A DNA stretch of 64,000 bases, from assembly GCA_964588995.1 (NCBI GenBank), contig CAZPQM010000002.1:124001-188000 (forward strand). The letters are read 5' to 3'. The notes under the pieces are model-generated. The model ran no database searches. It saw nothing but the letters and a program-made list of their open reading frames with translations, and was not told the origin of the DNA. The stretch comes from CAZPQM01 sp964588995 (GTDB lineage Bacteria > Pseudomonadota > Alphaproteobacteria > Rickettsiales > UBA8987). This document shows, piece after piece, positions 15,029 to 23,827 of the stretch. Positions within the stretch are counted from its first letter, which is position 1; each line of letters opens with the position of its first letter. The translations under genes and the position numbers were made by a program.

Positions 15029-16423
15029 TTACAACTTCCTTAGTCGCCCTAACACCTCGTCTTTCCCCAGAACCTCAAGAATCGTCACAAGATCAGGCGC
15101 TTCCATCGTCCCGCAGACGCCGGCGCGAACCGGCGGCATGATTTTGCCGAGCTTGGTACCTTTAAGTACGGAGAAATCGTAGAGCGCTTGCTTGATGGTA
15201 TCTGCCTTCCATGGGTCAACCGCTTCAAGCGTCCGTACAATTTCCGGCATCAAATCCGCCCCCTGCTCCAGTTGCTTAGCGGCTTTCTCCGTGTAAGGCG
15301 AGACGCGTGCAATAATAAAGGCCGACTGTTCTGCGAGTTCTTTCAGCGTATTGCTGCGTTCTTTTAAGAGCGGCATAGCTTTTCCGATACGCACGAAGTC
15401 AATTTCTTCCGGCGTTTTATCGGCAATTTCCGTCAGTTCGGCCTCGCGTTTACGAAGTTCCTGCAAAAGCGTTTCATCATCCATGGCCTTTAGGTAATGG
15501 CCGTTGACGCTGGCAAGTTTGGCGAAATCAAAGCGGGCAGGGGCTCGCCCTATATGCTCCAGATCAAACCATTCAATCGCCTGTTGATCCGAAATGATTT
15601 CATCGTCTCCGTGACTCCAGCCGAGACGCAGAAGGTAATTGCGAAGCCCCTCCGGTAGATAGCCCATCTCGCGATACGCCTCGACGCCGAGAGCGCCATG
15701 CCGCTTGGAAAGCTTCGCGCCATCGGGGCCGTGTATCAGCGGAATATGTGCAAACGCCGGTACGTCCCAGCCCATCGCTTCGTAAATCAGCTGTTGCTTG
15801 AACGCATTATTGAGATGATCATCACCCCGAATAACGTGCGTGATACCCATTGTATAATCATCATAGACCACAGAGAGCATATAGGTCGGGGTATTATCCG
15901 AGCGGAGAATGATGAAATCGTCAATCTCGTCGCTTTGCACGGTGATCTCGCCCTGAATATGGTCGAACAGGGTGATGCTGCCGGTATTCGGCGCTTTGAA
16001 CCGAATGACCGGTTCGATGTCGGCCGGCGGTTCGGATGGCTTGTCACGCCAGGGGCTGCGAATTTTCAGCCGCTCATTCCTTTCCTGTGCTTCATCCCGC
16101 ATGGTCTGCAGTTCGTCCTTCGACAAATAACAATAATAGGCGTGTCTTTTTTCGACGAGTTGATGCGCAAGCGCTGCATGTTCTTTCTCAAAAGCGGATT
16201 GATAATAGACGTCATCATCCCAATCGAGCCCGAGCCAGCTAAGGCCGTGCAGAATTGCCTCCGTCGCGGCTTCGGTTGAGCGGGCCTTATCGGTATCCTC
16301 GACCCGAAGCAAAAACTTACCGCCATGCCGTTTGGCAAAGAGGTAATTGAACAACGCAGTACGTGCGCCGCCAATATGCAGGAAGCCGGTAGGGGAGGGC
16401 GCAAAACGGGTAATAACGGTCAT
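15029..16423 (-). CDS. gltX: Glutamyl-tRNA synthetase
   Basis: Class I aminoacyl-tRNA synthetase of 464 residues. The HIGH-type motif is HIGGARTALFNY (16-27), and the KMSKS-type motif is KLSKRHGA near residue 237. Alphaproteobacteria usually carry two GltX paralogues, one of which charges tRNA-Gln for later amidation; which one this is cannot be decided from motifs alone. It is the first gene of the minus-strand run leading to def, fmt and truA. A 104-base gap separates it from the divergent unknown gene at 16528. Confidence 0.96.
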   Translation of the reverse strand: MTVITRFAPSPTGFLHIGGARTALFNYLFAKRHGGKFLLRVEDTDKARSTEAATEAILHGLSWLGLDWDDDVYYQSAFEKEHAALAHQLVEKRHAYYCYLSKDELQTMRDEAQERNERLKIRSPWRDKPSEPPADIEPVIRFKAPNTGSITLFDHIQGEITVQSDEIDDFIILRSDNTPTYMLSVVYDDYTMGITHVIRGDDHLNNAFKQQLIYEAMGWDVPAFAHIPLIHGPDGAKLSKRHGALGVEAYREMGYLPEGLRNYLLRLGWSHGDDEIISDQQAIEWFDLEHIGRAPARFDFAKLASVNGHYLKAMDDETLLQELRKREAELTEIADKTPEEIDFVRIGKAMPLLKERSNTLKELAEQSAFIIARVSPYTEKAAKQLEQGADLMPEIVRTLEAVDPWKADTIKQALYDFSVLKGTKLGKIMPPVRAGVCGTMEAPDLVTILEVLGKDEVLGRLRKL

Positions 16424-16527
16424 GATACTCTCTCAATAAGTCGGAATGTAGTTATAAAGAGAGTGCGCTGCTGATGCAAGTACAGGGAGTATACGGGGAT
16501 GGCGGGAGGCGGGAAGAGGAAATATTT

Positions 16528-17052
16528 ATGAAACATCGTAAAAAAAGACTTTGGCTTAACAACTTAAGAATGTATATTCAAGCGCAGATTGCGACATCAG
16601 GAGGTTGTATGCACGACGAGTTTGCAGGAGACGGCGTAGCAGGTGATGAGTTGTTCATGCGGGGAGAGTCACCTGCAATTAAAGGTGAGAAAGCGTTGTG
16701 GACTGCGGTGATCACGCAGGCGCTGATGGATGCAGGGAGTAATTCCTCCAAGCGCGATATGCGGTTGATAAAGGCGCAAGCTATCTCGTGGCTGACAGGG
16801 ATGAGCGAAGATTTTATCGAAGTATGCATGATGGCGCAACTTCATCCGGCCTATGTGCGGGATCGGGCGCTCAAGGCGATCAAGAACGGTTGTCAGTGGC
16901 GAGAGTATAATCCGAACAGTTACCGTAAGCCGAAAAAACGGAAGCGCATCAGCCATACACGTGACCGGATGAACGCGCAGCAGCCGCTTGAGACTAAATC
17001 ATTGGAATCTAACGTCATAGTATTCCCCATACAAAAATCGGAAATATCGTAA
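16528..17052 (+). CDS. Unknown basic protein, first of a two-gene unit
   Basis: A 174-residue protein I do not recognise. The ATG at 16528 is chosen because GAGGA sits at ideal spacing before it; the frame is open for 18 more codons upstream. The N-terminus is very basic (MKHRKKRLW). A central region from about residue 60 to 125 is predicted to be helical, with a repeat-like pattern around QALMDAG, ISWLTGMSEDF and HPAYVRDRALKAI, suggesting a helix-turn-helix-like bundle. A basic linker (KPKKRKR) and a hydrophobic tail follow. Its stop codon overlaps the next gene's start as TAATG. No membrane segment or signal peptide is seen. Confidence 0.75.
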   Translation: MKHRKKRLWLNNLRMYIQAQIATSGGCMHDEFAGDGVAGDELFMRGESPAIKGEKALWTAVITQALMDAGSNSSKRDMRLIKAQAISWLTGMSEDFIEVCMMAQLHPAYVRDRALKAIKNGCQWREYNPNSYRKPKKRKRISHTRDRMNAQQPLETKSLESNVIVFPIQKSEIS

Positions 17053-17522
17053 TGCGTAGCTTGAAACGACGCGGGCGGCCCCCGCTTAAGCGGCCGGAAC
17101 TGGATAAAGGCACCAAGGAGTTGCAGCAAAAGCGCGAGTCAGGCCTCACGCAATTGCCGCTTGATCTCTGTCTGTCCCGGGGTAAAATCTCCCAGCGGGA
17201 GCATGATGCGGCAAGCCGGTTAAAGTGGCTGTATTCGCTGCAATACGGCGTAGCAGCGCCTTCGCAGGTGCAGTGGGATCGTGAGGTGCGGCATATCCGA
17301 GAGCGTGATCAACTGTGGCTAGCCAAGCGTAAGAAGGAATACGAACAGGCGGTTACCGTGCTGGAAAAGTGCGGTGTTTGGTATCTGGTGCGGGAAGTTG
17401 GTATTTTCGGTCAATACCCGGCCTGGTTGGTCGCTATTTTGGAGAAACGCGAACTGTCCAATAAGTCCTACCTGCGCCTGCGGCGTGGCCTGTGTGAACT
17501 CGCGCGGCATTGGCGGATGTAG
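17052..17522 (+). CDS. Unknown basic protein, second of a two-gene unit
   Basis: A 156-residue protein I do not recognise, starting inside the stop codon of the preceding gene, so the two are translationally coupled. It begins with an AT-hook-like RRGRPPLKRP, which could contact the DNA minor groove, and is strongly basic throughout. A middle segment rich in Leu, Trp and Tyr (DAASRLKWLYSLQYG) and a C-terminal WYLVREVGIFGQYPAWL are likely hydrophobic helices of a soluble domain. A DNA- or RNA-associated role for the pair is plausible only from charge. The unit sits between gltX and the central-carbon genes, with repeats after it. Confidence 0.75.
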   Translation: MRSLKRRGRPPLKRPELDKGTKELQQKRESGLTQLPLDLCLSRGKISQREHDAASRLKWLYSLQYGVAAPSQVQWDREVRHIRERDQLWLAKRKKEYEQAVTVLEKCGVWYLVREVGIFGQYPAWLVAILEKRELSNKSYLRLRRGLCELARHWRM

Positions 17523-17617
17523 GTGGTAGATTGGCAGGTTTAGGGTTAGGGGTGTTTGTCCTCCCGCATTTATTACGTAATCTGGGGCTAAATAGCAAGG
17601 ACTCAGTGTGTGGCTCT

Positions 17618-17643
17618 AGATCCCCGAACCAGTCGGGGATGAC
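17618..17643. repeat. Palindromic repeat (family A, single arm)
   Basis: AGATCCCCGAACCAGTCGGG followed by GATGAC is a self-complementary single copy of the family A arm. It lies in the 226-base gap between the unknown gene at 17052 and tkt; nothing else recognisable is in that gap. Confidence 0.8.
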
Positions 17644-17748
17644 ACTGCATTCTAAACTCCAAACGCTAACCAAGATCCCCCAACAATAATCGTTGAGTCT
17701 TGACTTTTTATTCTATAGTCTAAAGCAGCTTTTCGGGGTTTCGATTCA

Positions 17749-19773
17749 ATGATTAGAACTAAAGAGAAAATTATGACTGCTTCTGCTGCGGCTGCTAGGC
17801 CTTCCGTTTCCCACACTGATATGGCGAATGCGATTCGCGCGTTGTCGATGGATGCCGTGCAAAAGGCCAATTCCGGGCATCCGGGTATGCCGATGGGGAT
17901 GGCCGATGTGGCGACCGTATTGTTTCGTGACTTCCTGAAGTTTAATCCGAAAGATCCTGAGTGGGCGGATCGTGATCGGTTTATACTCTCCGCCGGGCAT
18001 GGTTCCATGCTGCTTTATTCGCTGCTCTACCTGACGGGCTATGAAGATATGACCATTGAGGATATCCAAAACTTCAGGCAGCTGCATGCAAAAACCTGCG
18101 GGCATCCGGAATACGGTGAAGCAGCAGGGATTGAAACAACGACCGGCCCGCTTGGCCAGGGGCTCGGCAATGCAGTCGGTATGGCGCTGGCTGAGGCGAT
18201 GCTGCAGGCGCGCTACGGTAACGAGCTGGTCGATCATTATACCTATGCGATAGCGGGCGATGGTTGCCTGATGGAAGGCATCAGTCAGGAAGCGATTACG
18301 CTCGCCGGGCATTTAGGGCTGCATAAGCTGATCGTCCTGTTTGATGATAATGAAATCTCGATTGATGGTCCGACCAGCCTTGCAACCTCCGAAGACCAGC
18401 TGAAGCGTTTTGAAGCTGCAGGCTGGGATGTTCAGGCGATTGACGGGCACGATGAGCGCGCGATTAAAGCGGCTCTCGAACAGGCCAAAACAACCGATAC
18501 GCCGTCGATGATTGCCTGCAAAACAACGATTGGCTATGGCGCGCCCACTAAAGCGGGCACGGCGGGAAGCCACGGCGCTCCCCTCGGGGATGATGAAATT
18601 CGGGCGACGCGAGAGAGGCTCGGCTGGCAATATGCGCCGTTCGAGGTGCCAGAAGATATTTTGCAAAGCTGGCGTGAGGCCGGAACGCGTTCATTAAAAG
18701 AATATGATGCGTGGCAGCAGCGGCTTGAGGCATCGAGTCATAAAACGGCGTTCCTCGCAGCGCAAGCCGGGAATGTGGATGAGAAAGCCAGACAGGCCGT
18801 CAAAAAGCTCAAACAGCAATTTGCCGGGTCGGAAAAAATGGCGACACGGAAATCCTCCGGTGATTCCCTGCAGGTGCTGACCGAAGCAATACCTGAATTG
18901 ATTGGCGGTTCGGCGGATTTAACCGGTTCAAACCTTACCAAGTCAGGTAAGCAACAGCCCGTTTCCAAAGATAACTATGCCGGCAGCTATATTTATTACG
19001 GCGTGCGGGAACATGCTATGTGCGCGGCGATGAACGGTGTTGCGCTGCACAAAGGATTGATCCCTTACGGTGGTACGTTCTTCGTATTTACGGATTACTG
19101 CCGCCCCGCAATTCGCCTTGCCGCTCTGATGAAACAGCGCGCTATTTATGTGATGACGCATGATTCAATTGGATTGGGAGAGGACGGACCGACACATCAG
19201 CCGGTGGAGCATTTGGCTTCCTTACGCGCGATGCCGAATCTGCAACTACTTCGCCCGGCAGATGCGACCGAAGTGGCCGAAGCGTGGGAGCTCGCGCTTA
19301 CGCACAAAGACGGCCCCACCATGCTGGTGCTGTCGCGTCAGGGGCTGCCGAGCGTGCGGAATACGTACATGGAAGAAAACCTCTCGGCCAAAGGAGGGTA
19401 TATCTTATCGGAGAGTGAAGGCGAGGCCGAAGTAACCCTGATCGCTACCGGTTCGGAAGTAGAAATCGCGCTGGAAACGCAGGCGAAGCTGAAAGAGCAC
19501 GGGGTCGCCGCCAACGTGGTATCCATGCCGTCAACCGGGCTGTTTGATCAGCAGCCGGAGCGCTACCGCAAGCAGGTACTCGGCGAGGATACCTTGAAAG
19601 TGGCGATTGAAGCGGGATCTCCGTTCGGCTGGGAGAAATATATCGGGCAGGATGGCATTTTCATCGGCATGGAAGGCTTTGGCGGTTCTGCTCCGGCAGG
19701 CGATTTATATCGCCATTTCGGAATAACGGCGGAAAATGCGCTTGCAAAAATCCTTGAGACGCTTAAACAATAG
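17749..19773 (+). CDS. tkt: Transketolase
   Basis: Thiamine-diphosphate enzyme moving two-carbon units between sugar phosphates in the non-oxidative pentose phosphate pathway. The 674 residues include the N-terminal SGHPGMPMGMA signature, the thiamine-diphosphate motif GDGCLMEGISQEA with the downstream DDN, and the pyrimidine-domain block IGLGEDGPTHQPVEHL. The C-terminal domain is complete. A second in-frame ATG at 17773 is an alternative start that would remove eight residues; neither has a convincing ribosome site. It heads the tkt, gap, pgk, unknown, fba gene set on this strand. Confidence 0.97.
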   Translation: MIRTKEKIMTASAAAARPSVSHTDMANAIRALSMDAVQKANSGHPGMPMGMADVATVLFRDFLKFNPKDPEWADRDRFILSAGHGSMLLYSLLYLTGYEDMTIEDIQNFRQLHAKTCGHPEYGEAAGIETTTGPLGQGLGNAVGMALAEAMLQARYGNELVDHYTYAIAGDGCLMEGISQEAITLAGHLGLHKLIVLFDDNEISIDGPTSLATSEDQLKRFEAAGWDVQAIDGHDERAIKAALEQAKTTDTPSMIACKTTIGYGAPTKAGTAGSHGAPLGDDEIRATRERLGWQYAPFEVPEDILQSWREAGTRSLKEYDAWQQRLEASSHKTAFLAAQAGNVDEKARQAVKKLKQQFAGSEKMATRKSSGDSLQVLTEAIPELIGGSADLTGSNLTKSGKQQPVSKDNYAGSYIYYGVREHAMCAAMNGVALHKGLIPYGGTFFVFTDYCRPAIRLAALMKQRAIYVMTHDSIGLGEDGPTHQPVEHLASLRAMPNLQLLRPADATEVAEAWELALTHKDGPTMLVLSRQGLPSVRNTYMEENLSAKGGYILSESEGEAEVTLIATGSEVEIALETQAKLKEHGVAANVVSMPSTGLFDQQPERYRKQVLGEDTLKVAIEAGSPFGWEKYIGQDGIFIGMEGFGGSAPAGDLYRHFGITAENALAKILETLKQ

Positions 19774-19845
19774 GCGCGCTTAGATTTAAACGCCATTTTA
19801 TTCTGCTCACCGGCAAAATGGCTTTTCATTGATGGAGGATTTTAC

Positions 19846-20847
19846 GTGGTAAATATCGGTATAAACGGGCTGGGTCGTATCGGGCGGTGTGTCATCAGGG
19901 CATGGCTGGAATCGGGCCGGGAAGATGTGAACATCACAGCGGTTAATTTTCGTCGAAATACCCAAGAAAAAGCCCACCTGCTGAAATATGACTCCTCACA
20001 TGGCGTGTTCAAGGACAAGGTAACTTTCGATGACAATCATATACATATGGGCAATACGTCTATTCATGTATTTCATAATGATGACCCTGCCAATATTCCG
20101 TGGAGGGAGGCGGATGTCGATATTGTGCTGGAATGCACCGGCGTATTCAAAAGCCATGCAGATGCTTCGGCGCATTTAAAGGGAGGTGCGAAAAAGGTGC
20201 TGATCTCCGCGCCGTCTCCAGACCCGGATGCGATGGTAGTTTACGGGGTGAATAATGACGTGGTACAGCCGGAGCATCAGATTATATCGGTCGGTTCCTG
20301 CACGACCAATTGCCTCGCGCCGATTGTGAAAGTGTTGGACGAAACCGTTGGTATTGAAAGTGGTTTCATGACGACGATTCATGCGTATACGTCGGATCAA
20401 AACCTGTTGGATAATAACCATAAAGATTTGCGTCGTGCTCGGGCTGCGGCACTTTCCATGATTCCAACTTCGACCGGAGCAGCGAAAGCGATTGGGAAAG
20501 TCATGCCGCATCTGAACGGAAAGCTGGATGGGGTGGCGGTTCGTGTACCTACGCCGAATGTTTCCTTCGTGGATTTAACCTTTAACGCTAAGCAGGCTGC
20601 CAGTGAAGAGGCTATCCATGCTGCCATGCAGCAAGCGGCTGACGGAGAGCTGAAAGATGTGCTGGAGGTATGCGAAGCACCGCTGGTTTCAATCGACTTT
20701 AACGGCAATCCGCATAGCTCTATTTTTGATGCGACGCAAACCAAAATGCTTGGCGATAAGCTGGTGCGTGTGGCCGGCTGGTATGACAATGAATGGGGTT
20801 TTTCAAATCGTATGCTCGATGTGGCGAAGCTGGCAGGAGATTTGTAA
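19846..20847 (+). CDS. gap: Glyceraldehyde-3-phosphate dehydrogenase, type I
   Basis: Converts glyceraldehyde 3-phosphate to 1,3-bisphosphoglycerate with reduction of NAD(P)+. The N-terminal Rossmann motif is INGLGRIGR, the catalytic cysteine lies in GSCTTNCLAP, and the C-terminal WYDNEWGFSNRMLD is typical; length is 333 residues. The start codon is GTG at 19846, seven bases after GGAGG. It is 72 bases after tkt and followed by pgk. Confidence 0.97.
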   Translation: MVNIGINGLGRIGRCVIRAWLESGREDVNITAVNFRRNTQEKAHLLKYDSSHGVFKDKVTFDDNHIHMGNTSIHVFHNDDPANIPWREADVDIVLECTGVFKSHADASAHLKGGAKKVLISAPSPDPDAMVVYGVNNDVVQPEHQIISVGSCTTNCLAPIVKVLDETVGIESGFMTTIHAYTSDQNLLDNNHKDLRRARAAALSMIPTSTGAAKAIGKVMPHLNGKLDGVAVRVPTPNVSFVDLTFNAKQAASEEAIHAAMQQAADGELKDVLEVCEAPLVSIDFNGNPHSSIFDATQTKMLGDKLVRVAGWYDNEWGFSNRMLDVAKLAGDL

Positions 20848-20880
20848 TCATGCTGCGATTCGGAACGTTACAGCCTGTAA

Positions 20881-20904
20881 ATTCCGGATCAAGTTCGGGA
20901 TGAC
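20881..20904. repeat. Palindromic repeat (family A, degenerate single arm) between gap and pgk
   Basis: ATTCCGGATCAAGTTCGGGA followed by TGAC is a short, partly decayed copy of the family A arm. It sits just before the pgk ribosome-binding region. Confidence 0.7.
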
Positions 20905-20926
20905 ATTTTCGCAATAAGAGATATTT

Positions 20927-22165
20927 ATGACCGCGCTTGCATCGAAAGAATCCAGCATTCACAAGTTACGTACCCTGTCTGATTTACTCAATGCGTCGCC
21001 GGATTTGAGCGGCAAGAACGTGCTGGTGCGCCTAGATCTGAACGTCCCGATGCAGCACGGCAAGGTGACGGATACGACGCGAATGGAGCGGACGATTCCC
21101 ACGATCCGCGCTCTGCAGAAGGCAAATGCAACGGTTGTTATTCTCTCCCATTTCGGACGGCCCAGGGGGGAGTTTAATGCCAGCATGTCGCTTGCGCCGG
21201 TCGCGGATGCGCTGGGGGGCATTCTGGATGAACATATCCGTTTTGCGGTGGATTGCCGGGGGAAGCTGGCTAAAGAGACAGTCAAAGAAACCCCTGCAGG
21301 TGCGGTAGTTTTGCTCGAAAATCTCAGGTTCTATATTGGCGAAACTCAGAATGACCCGACGTTTGCGAAAGAACTCGCGGAGATGGGAGATATTTACATT
21401 GACGACGCTTTCTCATGCGCACACCGCGCGCATGCGTCTATTGAGGGCATAACGCATCACTTGCCATCCTATGCAGGCTTTTTGATGGAGGAGGAGATAG
21501 GCAATCTGCGTGCCTCTTTGGATGATGCGGAGCATCCGGTTGCGGCGATTGTCGGTGGGTCAAAAATCTCGACGAAGATCAGCCTCTTAAAAGCGCTCAC
21601 GGCTAAAACCGATTATCTATTTGTCGGCGGGGGTATGGCGAATACGTTTATGTATGCCATGGGAATCGATATCGGCAAGTCGCTCGTGGAGAAAGATAAG
21701 AAAGATACAGCCCTAGCGATCATTGAGGCGGCAGAAGAAAATGGCTGCAATATTATGATTCCGAAGGATGTCACGCTGGCAAGGGAACTCGCGGCCAATG
21801 TGTCTACGCGCATCGATACGGCGGATGGCGTGCGGGAAGATGAAATGATCCTTGATATCGGCCCGCGGACGTTGCGCGCATGGAGTGAGGCGCTGCAGGA
21901 ATGCAAAACCGTGGTTTGGAATGGGCCTCTTGGTGCGTTTGAATATTCGCCCTTTAATGTCGGCTCGATTGGGCTTGCGCGGGAGATTGCTTTGCTTACG
22001 CAACAAGAACAGTTGATGAGCGTGGCTGGTGGCGGCGATGTGCTGGCGGCGCTGAAGCAGGCGGGGCTGCGGGAATCCTTCTCGTATATTTCCACAGCCG
22101 GCGGCGCCTTCCTCGAATGGCTGGAGGGCAAAGAACTACCGGGCATCAAAGCGTTGATGGGGTAG
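20927..22165 (+). CDS. pgk: Phosphoglycerate kinase
   Basis: Substrate-level phosphorylation step converting 1,3-bisphosphoglycerate and ADP to 3-phosphoglycerate and ATP. Motifs include VLVRLDLNVPM near the N-terminus, SHFGRPRG for substrate binding, VGGSKISTKI in the hinge region, the nucleotide-site WNGPLGAFE and GGGDVLAAL. Its 412 residues include an N-terminal extension of roughly 15 residues beyond the common start. It lies 79 bases downstream of gap on the same strand. Confidence 0.97.
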   Translation: MTALASKESSIHKLRTLSDLLNASPDLSGKNVLVRLDLNVPMQHGKVTDTTRMERTIPTIRALQKANATVVILSHFGRPRGEFNASMSLAPVADALGGILDEHIRFAVDCRGKLAKETVKETPAGAVVLLENLRFYIGETQNDPTFAKELAEMGDIYIDDAFSCAHRAHASIEGITHHLPSYAGFLMEEEIGNLRASLDDAEHPVAAIVGGSKISTKISLLKALTAKTDYLFVGGGMANTFMYAMGIDIGKSLVEKDKKDTALAIIEAAEENGCNIMIPKDVTLARELAANVSTRIDTADGVREDEMILDIGPRTLRAWSEALQECKTVVWNGPLGAFEYSPFNVGSIGLAREIALLTQQEQLMSVAGGGDVLAALKQAGLRESFSYISTAGGAFLEWLEGKELPGIKALMG

Positions 22166-22187
22166 GCGTATGGTGATGTAATCCCCG

Positions 22188-22580
22188 ATGCCGATTATCC
22201 TTATCCACCACTATCACCACGTACAGGCGGCAAAGCCGTTTCTACAGAAAGATATGCAGATGATGAACCATCCGGCAGTGATGCAAACTTACGGCCTGCC
22301 GATCGTTGTTGAGTGGTTCCGTGAAACTGCTGACCGCGCGATTATCCACGTCGGGAGTAATAAGGCGTATGCAGTGCTGGCCCTGCAGGCCGGGATGCGG
22401 CAGGTCGTCTTTTCCGGCGATGCGCGGATTACGGCGCGGCTTGCCTCGCTAGCGGAGCAGCAAGGGGCGAAGCTTTGGGCTGAACCGGATATGGAACACG
22501 CGCTGGATCTTTCTCCCGCCGATGATCAAGAAAAGGCTTATCAAATGATTTTAGATTGGGTAGAACAAAAGCCGAAATAA
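22188..22580 (+). CDS. Unknown protein between pgk and aldolase
   Basis: A 130-residue protein I do not recognise. It begins 22 bases after the pgk stop and ends 21 bases before fba, so it is almost certainly cotranscribed with glycolytic genes. The N-terminus is histidine-rich (IHHYHH), and the remaining sequence has an alternating strand-helix pattern (IVVEWF, AIIHVGS, AVLALQAG, QVVFSGD) resembling part of a Rossmann or TIM-like fold. No catalytic motif is evident and no signal peptide is seen. A regulatory or accessory role in carbon metabolism would be a guess. Confidence 0.75.
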   Translation: MPIILIHHYHHVQAAKPFLQKDMQMMNHPAVMQTYGLPIVVEWFRETADRAIIHVGSNKAYAVLALQAGMRQVVFSGDARITARLASLAEQQGAKLWAEPDMEHALDLSPADDQEKAYQMILDWVEQKPK

Positions 22581-22601
22581 TTTTAGTCGGAGAAGTTCAT
22601 T

Positions 22602-23528
22602 ATGAAATTAACGCGTAAGGTGCAGCATATCCTGAAACAGTATGAGGGTGAAAACCCCGGGGTGAAGGCCAATCTCGCCCGTATACTCATGCAGGGCAAG
22701 CTGGGTGGTACCGGCAAGCTGATTATCCTCCCGGTCGATCAGGGGTTCGAGCACGGGCCTGCGCGTTCTTTCGCGCCGAACCCGGATGCGTACGATCCGC
22801 ATTACCATTACCAGCTCGCGCTCGATGCGGGGCTGTCAGCGTATGCGGCGCCGCTAGGTATGATTGCCGCAGGGGCGGACAGCTATGCCGGATCTATCCC
22901 TACGATATTAAAAGTAAACTCCTCCAACTCGCTTGACGGTCTCGACGCGCCGGATCAGGCGATTACCGGCAGCGTGCAGGATGCGCTGCGGCTGGGCTGT
23001 TCGGCGATTGGATTTACCATCTATCCCGGTTCGGATAACTGTATGGATATGATGGAAGAATTCCGCGAGCTGAGCGCGGAAGCTAAGGCGCATGGGCTCG
23101 CCACCGTGCTCTGGAGCTATGCGCGTGGCGGTAAAGTGACGAAAGAAGGCGAAACCGGTATTGATATTATCGCCTACGCGGCGCATATGGCGGCGCTCTT
23201 AAATGCGAATATCATTAAGGTGAAGCTGCAGACCGATCATCTGGATTTACCAGCGGCGAAAAAAGTCTATGAAGAACAGCGCATTGATGTCAGCTCTTCA
23301 GCCGCGCGCGTGAAACATATTATGGAGTCAACCTTTAATGGCCGCCGCATTGTGGTATTCTCCGGCGGTTCGGCCAAAGGGGCGGATGCGGTCTATGAGG
23401 ATGCGCGTGCGATCCGCGATGGCGGCGGCAACGGGTCGATCATCGGCCGCAATACCTTCCAGCGCTCCCGCGAAGATGCGCTCGAGATGCTCGGCAAGCT
23501 CGTGGATATTTATAGAGGCCGGGCGTAG
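22602..23528 (+). CDS. fbaB: Class I fructose-bisphosphate aldolase (FbaB/DhnA type)
   Basis: Schiff-base aldolase of the archaeal/bacterial FbaB type, cleaving fructose 1,6-bisphosphate into two triose phosphates. The 308 residues start with the family N-terminus and contain LPVDQGFEHGP near residue 45, a tyrosine-containing YPGSDN block, and the strand NIIKVKLQTD, which carries the Schiff-base lysine. FSGGSAKG near the C-terminus binds phosphate. It follows pgk and the unknown gene closely, with a GGAGAAG ribosome site. Metal-dependent class II aldolase motifs are absent. Confidence 0.94.
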   Translation: MKLTRKVQHILKQYEGENPGVKANLARILMQGKLGGTGKLIILPVDQGFEHGPARSFAPNPDAYDPHYHYQLALDAGLSAYAAPLGMIAAGADSYAGSIPTILKVNSSNSLDGLDAPDQAITGSVQDALRLGCSAIGFTIYPGSDNCMDMMEEFRELSAEAKAHGLATVLWSYARGGKVTKEGETGIDIIAYAAHMAALLNANIIKVKLQTDHLDLPAAKKVYEEQRIDVSSSAARVKHIMESTFNGRRIVVFSGGSAKGADAVYEDARAIRDGGGNGSIIGRNTFQRSREDALEMLGKLVDIYRGRA

Positions 23529-23827
23529 AGCCGACCGTCATACCCCAAATTGCCGTCAGGTAATTATAGGGGTATCCATGGTTCAATCTGGCACTAACAG
23601 TGAAATGGATTGCCCTAGAATCGCTCTGCGATTCAGGCAATGACACCCCCCCTCCCAACCTCCCCCCGCAAGCAGGGGGAGGAGTAGAAAGGTGCCTCTC
23701 AATCAGGGGGAGAAGATAGAACCCCGTCATCGCGAACGCAGTGAAGCGATCTCAGGCCGTAGGTATCCAGCCGCAGGAGATTGCCGCGTAGGCTCGCAAT
23801 GACGCCACGTTTATCCGTAATGAGAAG
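23529..23827. repeat. Gap of 299 bases filled by palindromic repeats of three kinds
   Basis: Between fbaB and the convergent carboxypeptidase gene lie, in order, a degenerate A/B-type copy near 23614-23646, a family D core at 23647-23691 (CCCCTCCCAACCTCCCCCCG and its GGGGGAGGAG partner), and a family C pair at 23724-23804 (CGTCATCGCGAACGC to GGCTCGCAATGACG). No gene is visible. Repeats stacked side by side in this way suggest that they preferentially insert in or next to one another, or are tolerated only there. Confidence 0.82.
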
